Shown piece after piece: positions 24,222 through 31,533 of a stretch of 64,000 nt of DNA. Location: positions 1-64,000 of the forward strand of contig DCID01000024.1 of NCBI GenBank assembly GCA_002315745.1, given 5' to 3'. The stretch's first letter is position 1, and each line of letters starts with the position of its first letter. Source of the stretch: Bacteroidales bacterium UBA1735 (GTDB lineage Bacteria > Bacteroidota > Bacteroidia > Bacteroidales > Paludibacteraceae). The translations under genes were made by a program, and so were the position numbers. Below the pieces are notes generated by a model. It had not been told where the DNA came from. It did not search any database and saw nothing but the letters and a program-made list of their open reading frames with translations.

Positions 24222-25905
24222 GTTGAAGGTCTAATAAGGATTTGAGGTTCGCTAACTCCGGATTGAGTTCCGAAAGCACTTTATATTTCTCCTCAGCAGT
24301 ATAAGCCCGCTGGGATTGATCGTATTCAGCCACCTCTAAGGATAGCTGCAGATGGCTATTATGCAAGGTCGAACGGATACGATCCATGACCTGCTTGCCA
24401 AATTTCTTAAACTCCTGCTGCTGCCACGGGTTAGCGAGGGTGAGCACGCACAGGTGCTCGTTCACTAACTTCGGCGTATACTCCGCCAGGACAGCCAAAA
24501 GACGCGGTTCATCTCTAAAGATGCCGTTCAGACCAGCCCACGCGTCATCGAGTTGGTCCTGCGTAAAAGGGTTGTTTTCCTCCTGTACGGGTTGGGTGGG
24601 TTCAGGTGCCTGCGCCTTAGGAGCCGACTTGGTATTGAGCGACGGTAAGGTCGGGATGGTCGGCATCGAGGGCATCGAGGGCATCGAAGCCCTAGGGGTG
24701 CTAGGGGTGCTAGGGGTGCTAGGAGCACTAGGTGCACTAGGAGCACTAGGTGCACTAGGGGCACTAGGGGTAGGAGCACTAGGTGCACTAGGTGCACTAG
24801 GGGTGATGGAGGGTGCTAAGAGCTGGGTGAGTTTGACGAGGGTGAGTTCGACGGTCAGCCGTTTATTCTTAGCGGTGCGGTATTGGATATCGCAGGTATT
24901 GAGTAGGTCGAGTGCCTGGAAGAGCCAGGGAGCGGTACAGCGGGTAGCCTGCTCGCGATAATGCTCGCGAATAGCGTCCGAGGTCTCTAAGAGTTGTATG
25001 GTCGCAGCATCTTTGGACACCAATACATCACGCAAGTGCTGCGCCAGACCTGTGACGAAATGGCCGGCATCGAAGCCGCGTTGTAGGACGTCGTTGAGGA
25101 GGAGAAGCGCCGAGAGGGCGTTCTGTTGAAGAGCTGCATCGACCACCTTAAAATAGTACTCGGTATCGAGGACATTGAGGACCTCGATGGTGCGCTCGTA
25201 GGTGATCTCGTTGCCACAGAAAGCCACTAACTGGTCAAATATACTGAGGGCATCCCGCATACCGCCATCGGCTTTCTGCGCAATGACATGGAGGGCATCT
25301 TCGCCCGCAGTGATCCCTTCCTGCTTCGCCACGTATTGTAGATGACGGATGGTATCCGCCACGGTGATACGGGAGAAATCGTAGACTTGGCAACGACTGA
25401 GGATAGTAGGCAGCACCTTATGCTTCTCGGTCGTGGCTAAGATGAAGATAGCGTATGAAGGGGGTTCCTCCAACGTCTTCAAGAGCGCATTAAACGCCCC
25501 CTGCGAGAGCATGTGCACCTCGTCTATGATATAGACGGAGTACTGCCCAATCTGGGGCGGGATACGCACTTCCTGAATCAGGGAGCGGATATCCTCTACG
25601 GAGTTATTGGAGGCAGCATCCAGTTCGTGGATATTGAACGACCGCTGCTCATTAAACGCCATACAGGATTCGCATTGGTTGCAGGCATCGTGCTCCGCCG
25701 TGGGGTGAAGACAGTTGATGGTTTTCGCAAAAATACGGGCACAAGTAGTCTTACCTACTCCACGGGGTCCGCAGAAGAGATAGGCGTGTGCCAGATGGTT
25801 CTGCCGAATCGCATTGAGCAAGGTCTGCGTCAAATTAGACTGCCCCACCACCGATTCGAAGGTAGTAGGGCGATACTTTCGTGCCGAGACGATATAGTGG
25901 TCCAT
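24214..25905 (-). CDS. dnaX: DNA polymerase III subunit gamma/tau
   Basis: The 563-residue clamp-loader ATPase has Walker A GPRGVGKTT at 46-54, zinc-binding cysteines C65, C75, C78 and C81, and VYIIDEVHMLSQGAFNALLK. Between the ATPase and the C-terminal polymerase-binding part is a linker of SAP, STP and SMP triplets. It is encoded by 9-bp tandem units containing CTAG (24692-24805) and GGCATCGAG (about 24661-24690). These keep the reading frame whatever the copy number. It loads the sliding clamp at replication forks. It follows dnaA by 11 bases. Confidence 0.98.
   Translation of the reverse strand: MDHYIVSARKYRPTTFESVVGQSNLTQTLLNAIRQNHLAHAYLFCGPRGVGKTTCARIFAKTINCLHPTAEHDACNQCESCMAFNEQRSFNIHELDAASNNSVEDIRSLIQEVRIPPQIGQYSVYIIDEVHMLSQGAFNALLKTLEEPPSYAIFILATTEKHKVLPTILSRCQVYDFSRITVADTIRHLQYVAKQEGITAGEDALHVIAQKADGGMRDALSIFDQLVAFCGNEITYERTIEVLNVLDTEYYFKVVDAALQQNALSALLLLNDVLQRGFDAGHFVTGLAQHLRDVLVSKDAATIQLLETSDAIREHYREQATRCTAPWLFQALDLLNTCDIQYRTAKNKRLTVELTLVKLTQLLAPSITPSAPSAPSAPTPSAPSAPSAPSAPSAPSTPSTPSTPRASMPSMPSMPTIPTLPSLNTKSAPKAQAPEPTQPVQEENNPFTQDQLDDAWAGLNGIFRDEPRLLAVLAEYTPKLVNEHLCVLTLANPWQQQEFKKFGKQVMDRIRSTLHNSHLQLSLEVAEYDQSQRAYTAEEKYKVLSELNPELANLKSLLDLQLE
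24692..24805. repeat. 9-bp tandem repeat with CTAG (CTAGGNGCA) in dnaX
   Basis: About twelve units of nine bases, each starting CTAG (one unit irregular near 24764), encode the Ser-Ala-Pro linker. The same 9-bp CTAG design recurs at 50193-50246 and 62013-62093 in unrelated sequence. Confidence 0.85.
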
Positions 25906-25916
25906 AATGTTGATTT

Positions 25917-27296
25917 TTAGCGCATTAAGGTTGATTTAAGTTGGGCTATTCTATGTCTAAGGACTGGATCATGCTCCATCCAGTCGTGGGTTTGTTTTAA
26001 GGAGTGCAGCACCGTCGCGTGGGTACGTCCACCGACCGCGTTACCAATCTCGGTGAGGGAGTGCTCGGTCAACTCTTTGGCCAAGTAGAAGACCACATGG
26101 CGTGCCTCCATCACCTCCTTGCTCCTGCCCTCGGAGAGGATCGATTTCTGCGGTATATTGAAGAGCTCTGACACGGCGCCAACGATATCCGCCATATCGA
26201 CGGACATGGGCTTAATATCCACCACACGGCTGACGACTTGCTCCGCCAAGTCCATGGTGACCTCCTGATTAATCAAGGTCGCGTGCAGCAATAGAGAAGC
26301 CATGACGCCCTCCAGGTCGCGTATAGAGTCGCGGACATTGTTCGCAATGAAATCCACGATCTCGGGTGCCAGAGAGACACCATCGCGGTGCATCTTAGAG
26401 AGTAAGATATCCTTACGCAGTTGGAAATTAGGACGGGCAATCTCAGCGGTCAAGCCCCACTTAAAGCGGGTCAGTAAGCGATCCTCTATATCTCGGAGCT
26501 CCAAGGGGCTACGATCCGAGGTGAGGATAAGTTGCTTATGCGACTGCTGTAAGTAATTGAAGATATGGAAGAAGGTATCCTGCGTACCATTGAGCTTCGC
26601 AAAGTACTGGATATCGTCCACAATGAGCACATCAATCTGCTGATAGAAATGGAGGAAATCGGGGATCTTATTCTCCTTCGAAGCCGCCATATACTGCAAC
26701 TTAAAGGTATTGGCCGAGACATAGAGTACCCGCTTCGAGGGATCTAATGCCTTGACCTGATTACCAATCGCGCAAGCTAGGTGGGTCTTACCTACTCCAC
26801 TACCACCATATATAAATAAGGGGTTGAACGCGGTGAAGCCCGGCAACTCTGACACCTTTAATCCCGCTACGCGCGCGAGTTTATTAGGCTCACCCGCCAC
26901 GAAGGTATCAAAGGTATAGGAAGCATTGAGCTGGGTATCAAAGGTATTCTGCACAGGGGCAGATAGGACAGGCTGTGATTTCGCAACAGGGGCATTATTG
27001 CCCGGCGAAGCAAAGGTCGAAGACGCGCCCGAGGTAGCATCAATGATCACCTGATAGGACAAAGTCGTCCCCTGACCAAAAACACGGAAGATAGCCTTCG
27101 AGAGGATATCGATATAGTTCTCCTCTATATATTGTACAGTGAACTGCGAACGGACCTGTAACACCAAGGCATTGTCCTCAAACGAAAGAGGGACAATAGG
27201 CGCAAACCAAGTCTGGTATGCACTAGCAGAGAGGTTATCCCGGAGGATGGTTTGACACTGCTGCCACAAGGTGAATATGTTCGTATTATTTTTCAC
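25917..27296 (-). CDS. dnaA: Chromosomal replication initiator DnaA
   Basis: The 459-residue protein has the N-terminal DnaB/DiaA-type domain (WQQCQTILRDNLSASAYQTW), a variable linker (90-125), the AAA+ domain with GGSGVGKTH at 164-172 and VLIVDDIQYF, and the DNA-binding domain with the signature GGRTHATVLHSLKQ near 428. It melts oriC to start replication. It heads the operon dnaA-dnaX-ygiQ-M23 peptidase. Putative DnaA boxes lie upstream at 27435-27565, allowing both autoregulation and origin function. Confidence 0.98.
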   Translation of the reverse strand: MKNNTNIFTLWQQCQTILRDNLSASAYQTWFAPIVPLSFEDNALVLQVRSQFTVQYIEENYIDILSKAIFRVFGQGTTLSYQVIIDATSGASSTFASPGNNAPVAKSQPVLSAPVQNTFDTQLNASYTFDTFVAGEPNKLARVAGLKVSELPGFTAFNPLFIYGGSGVGKTHLACAIGNQVKALDPSKRVLYVSANTFKLQYMAASKENKIPDFLHFYQQIDVLIVDDIQYFAKLNGTQDTFFHIFNYLQQSHKQLILTSDRSPLELRDIEDRLLTRFKWGLTAEIARPNFQLRKDILLSKMHRDGVSLAPEIVDFIANNVRDSIRDLEGVMASLLLHATLINQEVTMDLAEQVVSRVVDIKPMSVDMADIVGAVSELFNIPQKSILSEGRSKEVMEARHVVFYLAKELTEHSLTEIGNAVGGRTHATVLHSLKQTHDWMEHDPVLRHRIAQLKSTLMR

Positions 27297-27339
27297 TAAT
27301 GCGCAAAAAAAGACGGCATCGTATCGCCGAAATCGAGTG

Positions 27340-27370
27340 CAAAGGTAGTACTTTTTTTTGAATTGGCAAA
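27340..27370 (-). promoter_or_regulatory. Promoter of the dnaA operon
   Basis: Minus strand -33 TTTG (27367-27370), 19-base spacer with an A8 tract, -7 TACCTTTG (27340-27347). Confidence 0.85.
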
Positions 27371-27618
27371 ATTTTTATCACTTTGACATTTTTGGCCTAT
27401 CCGCGTATTTGTGCGTAATTCAACGGGTTACGAATTATCAACACATTTTCAAGCATTTACAAGACTTATCAACACCTAACTGCCTGATTATTATAGTTAG
27501 TGGCTGAACCTAAATCCAGCCACTAATCATTAAAAGACGAGAAATAAGCGATTTGGTGTGGGTAAAACTTTTTTGCTATTTACACAAAATTTAAATAAGA
27601 AATACCCCTATTTGGCGT
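27371..27618. other. oriC: Candidate replication origin next to dnaA
   Basis: This gene-free region has two DnaA-box-like TTATCAACA sites (27435-27443, 27466-27474), a one-mismatch box TGTGGGTAA on the other strand (27557-27565), a perfect 10-bp inverted repeat TTAGTGGCTG/CAGCCACTAA (27497-27526), and an AT-rich stretch at 27564-27618 that could unwind. The box number is small for an origin, so a regulatory role is the alternative. A cumulative GC-skew plot would decide. Confidence 0.45.
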
Positions 27619-28539
27619 TTATTTTTTCTTTTTGTCAGATTTATCCTTACCTCCGAACAAGGAGAAGTGGACATAGCGTCGTGGGTTAGCCTTGAGATCC
27701 ACGAGCAGGGAGTCGGCGGAAACGATAGCGGCATTGACATTGACATAGAGGGAACTGTCGTTGACCAATTTGCCGATAGTGCCATCGGTAGAGTTGACCT
27801 CGGCTAAGACAGCGTTGAGGTAAGCGACGGCGGTATCGATCTGGCTGATCGTGTTTTGGATATGAGCATCCCGAATAGCGGAAGAGACTTCGTCTAAGTT
27901 AGCGAGCATACTATCGGCATGGTTCACCATGCCCGGTACCTGGTTCGCCATGATGACTTTGAGTCGTGCAGACACGTCCTGTAGGTCAGAAGAGATGACT
28001 TCAATATGTGTCAACGAGTGTTTGAGTTGGTCTCCGGCTAGTTGGTTATTGAGATGGGCGAGCAGTTCTTTGGCCTCGATGACGGCTTGATCGACATCCT
28101 CGAGCATACCGGTTTGGAGTTGGTCAACCAGTCCAGGCACCACCACGGTAGGCAAGGTATCGCCGTTATGATACGATGCGGACTGTCCCTTCGGGAGATA
28201 GAGTTCGACGGCTGTTCCGCCCAGCAGGCCATTGGCCACCAAGCGCATCTCGGTACCCAATGGAAGCACGATATCCTTATGGATAGAGATATCGACGATG
28301 AAAGCGTTATCCTGGGTAAAATCGTAGTGGATATGGTTGACCTGACCAACCTTATAGCCTTTAATCAAGACAGGTGCTTGTTCGGTCAGTCCCCCGACCG
28401 AAGCATAGACACCATGGTAGTCGTTCGAGGAGGAAAAGATGTTCACTCCTTTGAGGAAGAAGAAGCCATAGAAGAGCAAGAAACCACAAACGATGGCTAA
28501 GAGTGCGACTTTGAGTTCGCGTTTATGGGAAATATTCAT
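27619..28539 (-). CDS. mlaD: MlaD/MCE family lipid-transport protein
   Basis: The 306-residue protein has one N-terminal membrane segment (about 11-28), then an MCE domain with YASVGGLTEQAPVLIKGYKV and GTEMRLVANGLLGGTAVELY, and a long helical C-terminal region with repeated VNHADSMLANLDEVSS-type heptads. MCE proteins form rings that carry phospholipids between inner and outer membranes. Its ABC partners (MlaE, MlaF) are not in the window. It is the last gene of the ten-gene operon starting near 39249, and its start overlaps the amidase stop as ATGA. Confidence 0.93.
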   Translation of the reverse strand: MNISHKRELKVALLAIVCGFLLFYGFFFLKGVNIFSSSNDYHGVYASVGGLTEQAPVLIKGYKVGQVNHIHYDFTQDNAFIVDISIHKDIVLPLGTEMRLVANGLLGGTAVELYLPKGQSASYHNGDTLPTVVVPGLVDQLQTGMLEDVDQAVIEAKELLAHLNNQLAGDQLKHSLTHIEVISSDLQDVSARLKVIMANQVPGMVNHADSMLANLDEVSSAIRDAHIQNTISQIDTAVAYLNAVLAEVNSTDGTIGKLVNDSSLYVNVNAAIVSADSLLVDLKANPRRYVHFSLFGGKDKSDKKKK

Positions 28540-29633
28540 AATGATGGTAATTTAGTAACAAAACAATCGGGGAACTTGACCTTAATCTGTTCCTTCAACA
28601 CCTGCGCTTTCTCGCGGGTCGTTTCACGGCCATAGTAGTATTTGTACCACTCGCCGACCTGGATGTAATAGCACCCTTTGAGTCCATGGAAGCGGGGATC
28701 GGTCTCCGCGAGGATAGTATGGGAGGCAAAGATCTGCACGCCATAGACTTCAGATGGGTGGTCGGTGGTCGGTTGTCGGTGATCGGTGGTCTGCGTGGGT
28801 TGCGTAGTGGGCTTAGGCTGCGGTTGGGTCGTAGGTTGGGGTTCAGGGGTCTTATCGATCTTATCCTTCTGCACCTGATGATAGAACTGGCCAAAGGCGG
28901 TATAGATAGCTTGTGCAATCGCTTTCTGTCCATTGGCGGAGGTCATGTATTTTTCTTCATCGGGATTGGAGATAAAGCCTATCTCGATGAGTACGCTAGG
29001 GCAAGCCGACTTGAGCAGCACCCAGAAAGCAGCCTGTCTCACGCCACGGTCGCCCCGCTTCAGGGTATTGGCGAACTGCTGCTGCAAGAGCGATGCAAAA
29101 TCCAGACTATGGTCGAGGTACTGGTTCTGCATGAGTTCGAACATGATATAGGAGTCCACCGAATTGGGGTCAAAGCCATGATAAGTAGTCTTATAATCCG
29201 TTTCCAGTTTGATGACGGCATTCTCCCGCATCGCCACATCCAGGTTACGCTCCAGTTTATCTGTCCCTAAGACATAGGTCTCCATTCCTTTGGCGGACGC
29301 CGCAGGAGAGGAGTTCGTATGGACACAGATAAAGAGGTTGGCATTGTTCTTATTGACAAAATCGGCCCGTTTTTGCAGCGGAATAAAGAAATCGGTCTGG
29401 CGTGTATAGAGGACGCGTACCGAAGGATAATTGGTCTCAATGAGTTGTCCCGCCTGCAAAGCGACCTTGAGGTTGAGATCTTTCTCCTGGGCGACATGTC
29501 CCACTGCCCCAGGATCGGTACCACCGTGGCCTGCATCTATGACGACGACGAAAGGTTTAGCCGTCGTAGCTGCCCAGATAGACAGGCTGCCGAGGAGGAG
29601 TGTGAAGAAGATGGAGATGCGTATCGTTTTCAT
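28536..29633 (-). CDS. N-acetylmuramoyl-L-alanine amidase with SPOR domain
   Basis: The 365-residue protein has a signal peptide (1-22), then an Amidase_3 domain with IDAGHGGTDPGA, the zinc/catalytic glutamate in QEKDLNLKV, CVHTNSSP and VLIEIGFISNPDEE. After a Pro/Gln/Thr linker, the C-terminal EVYGVQIFASH to FVTKL region is a SPOR domain that binds septal peptidoglycan. The linker includes TTDHRQPTTDHP encoded by a repeat word at 28758-28791. The ATG at 29633 is chosen because the upstream frame runs inside the yitT gene. It would separate daughter cell walls. Confidence 0.94.
   Translation of the reverse strand: MKTIRISIFFTLLLGSLSIWAATTAKPFVVVIDAGHGGTDPGAVGHVAQEKDLNLKVALQAGQLIETNYPSVRVLYTRQTDFFIPLQKRADFVNKNNANLFICVHTNSSPAASAKGMETYVLGTDKLERNLDVAMRENAVIKLETDYKTTYHGFDPNSVDSYIMFELMQNQYLDHSLDFASLLQQQFANTLKRGDRGVRQAAFWVLLKSACPSVLIEIGFISNPDEEKYMTSANGQKAIAQAIYTAFGQFYHQVQKDKIDKTPEPQPTTQPQPKPTTQPTQTTDHRQPTTDHPSEVYGVQIFASHTILAETDPRFHGLKGCYYIQVGEWYKYYYGRETTREKAQVLKEQIKVKFPDCFVTKLPSL
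28758..28791. repeat. Degenerate GGTCGGTGATCGGTGGTC word in the amidase linker
   Basis: A short imperfect tandem repeat encodes TTDHRQPTTDHP in the linker of the amidase. It belongs to the same style of word as at 7108-7140 and 60288-60310. Confidence 0.5.
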
Positions 29634-29637
29634 AGGA

Positions 29638-30600
29638 TTATTTCTTTTTAATCGTATCAAATCCCTGTCCAAAGACACCACCCACATTGGCGTAACTAAT
29701 GAACGCATTCGGATCGATGGAGATGATCATATGTAGGATATAGTTGGCTTCATGTTTGCGGGAAAGGACGGTGACGACGTCCATAGGCTGTTTACTATAC
29801 CACCCCATTCCATTCAAGACGGTCACTCCACGATGCACGTTCTGATTGATAGCGGTGGCTATCTCCGCACTTTTCTTGGAGAAGATAAAGAACTGCACCG
29901 ACTGTCTAATGCGGTTCATCAGCCAATCGACCGACGCCGAGTAGGACACTGTCATCGCCAGACCGCAGAGGATACGCTTGAACTTGAAGTCCAGTACATT
30001 GGTGATATGCGCCATTTGGTACTCAGGGATAGGCAGGAAGAAAGAACTGAGGATGATGATGGCATCGCAAATGACCATGACCTTACCTAAGGACACATCG
30101 CGTTTGGAGTTCACGATCATGGCAATGATATCCGTACCGCCGGAGGAACCATTATTGAGGATCACGATGGCTAAGCAAAAGCCGAAGAGCACACCCCCCA
30201 CGATACAACCTAAGAGTGGGTCTGTGACCAGCGGTTCATCCCGGATAGGGATGATACGATACCAGAACGCCAGGCACACCACGCCCCACACCGTTCGGAT
30301 GCAGAAACGCCATCCCACTGTCACACCCGCAATGACCAGCAAGATCGTATTAAAGATGAGCGTCGTCAACCACACGGGGATGGCGCCATGGAAAGCCGGA
30401 AAGACCGTAGGGAACATCCCCTGGGTCGCATAATAGATGATAGAGCATATACCGGTCAAGCCACCACCCGCCACATTGTGTGGGATGAAGATCCAGTTAA
30501 CCATCGCGGCGAATGGGCATAATGCAATAAAGATAACCGCATATTCGCGGACTACTGCCCAAGCATGTTGTTGAGGGGTATAGACATCGTGTTCGTTCAT
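29638..30600 (-). CDS. YitT family membrane protein
   Basis: The 320-residue protein has five or six membrane segments with the DUF161 patterns HNVAGGGLTGICSIIYY and NNGSSGGTDIIAMI, followed by a C-terminal soluble DUF2179 domain (RGVTVLNGMGWYSKQPMDVV). The function of YitT proteins is not established; the DUF2179 domain may sense a ligand. It is a diverged tandem copy of the next upstream gene, from which it is separated by 8 bases. Confidence 0.9.
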   Translation of the reverse strand: MNEHDVYTPQQHAWAVVREYAVIFIALCPFAAMVNWIFIPHNVAGGGLTGICSIIYYATQGMFPTVFPAFHGAIPVWLTTLIFNTILLVIAGVTVGWRFCIRTVWGVVCLAFWYRIIPIRDEPLVTDPLLGCIVGGVLFGFCLAIVILNNGSSGGTDIIAMIVNSKRDVSLGKVMVICDAIIILSSFFLPIPEYQMAHITNVLDFKFKRILCGLAMTVSYSASVDWLMNRIRQSVQFFIFSKKSAEIATAINQNVHRGVTVLNGMGWYSKQPMDVVTVLSRKHEANYILHMIISIDPNAFISYANVGGVFGQGFDTIKKK

Positions 30601-30608
30601 AGTGTGTT

Positions 30609-31523
30609 TTATTTCTCTTTAATAGAATCAAAGCCTCGTCCAAAGACGCCCATCGTCTGTGTCTCGCTCACAAAAGCATCGGGATCGATGGCGCGTACTA
30701 AGCGGAAGATACGGGTGGACTCGTTCTTACGAGCGATGACGGTAATGACTTTCATATCGCGTCCGGTATAGCCACCCTCTCCGTTCAGGATAGTGACTCC
30801 ACGGGGTATCTGAGTAATGATGGCGTTCTTGATCTCCTCGTAATGGGAGGAGAAGATAAAGAACTGCACCGATTGGCGCACGCGTCCCATCACCCAATCG
30901 ACGGCGGTAGAGGACATGAAGGTATAGCACAGACCGAATAGCACTTTCTCTAAACTTCTCACTTCCGGCAAGAAGTAGGCACTAGAGATGATGAGCACAT
31001 TGCAGAAGAGCATCGCACGCCCAATAGGCAAGTGTCCAAACTTAGAGAGGATGACGGCGGTGATGTCGGTGCCACCGGTGGAACCATTATTGAGCAGGAC
31101 ATAGCCCAAGCCTACGCCGCTGAACAGACCGCCTAAGATGACTGCCATGAAAGGATCGGTGATAGCCGGGAGGTTAGGGATGGGTATGACCTTAAACCAT
31201 ATGGTCAAACAGAGTACTCCATAGAGCGTACGGAGGCAGAATTTCCAACCAATGATCTTCCATGCCGCTAATAATAGCCCCAGGTTAATCATCAAGTTCG
31301 TTGCCCAGATAGGTAGCACGCCATGTGAGGCGAAGTATAGGATCTCACAGAAACCTGCTAATCCGCCACCGACAATGGCATGCGGTAAGAGAATACGATT
31401 GACTACAATAGCAAACGGCGCACACGCCACCGCGATCACCAAGAATTCCTTGATGGCGATGATTGGTTTCATGCGGCGATAATTGCGCAAGCGTTGTTCT
31501 AACTCCTTGGCGGATAGTTTCAT
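30609..31523 (-). CDS. YitT family membrane protein
   Basis: The 304-residue protein repeats the plan of its downstream neighbour: PHAIVGGGLAGFCEILYF, LNNGSTGGTDITAVI, and the C-terminal RGVTILNGEGGYTGRDMKVI and GVFGRGFDSIKEK. The shared ending (GVFGQGFDTIKKK in the neighbour) shows a gene duplication. It lies 10 bases after gcvP in the long operon. Confidence 0.9.
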   Translation of the reverse strand: MKLSAKELEQRLRNYRRMKPIIAIKEFLVIAVACAPFAIVVNRILLPHAIVGGGLAGFCEILYFASHGVLPIWATNLMINLGLLLAAWKIIGWKFCLRTLYGVLCLTIWFKVIPIPNLPAITDPFMAVILGGLFSGVGLGYVLLNNGSTGGTDITAVILSKFGHLPIGRAMLFCNVLIISSAYFLPEVRSLEKVLFGLCYTFMSSTAVDWVMGRVRQSVQFFIFSSHYEEIKNAIITQIPRGVTILNGEGGYTGRDMKVITVIARKNESTRIFRLVRAIDPDAFVSETQTMGVFGRGFDSIKEK

Positions 31524-31533
31524 AGGTAGAGTA

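Noticed and set aside
24214..25905. Programmed frameshift in dnaX to make a short gamma subunit
   Set aside because: No A-rich slippery heptamer followed by a hairpin was seen near the end of the ATPase part.
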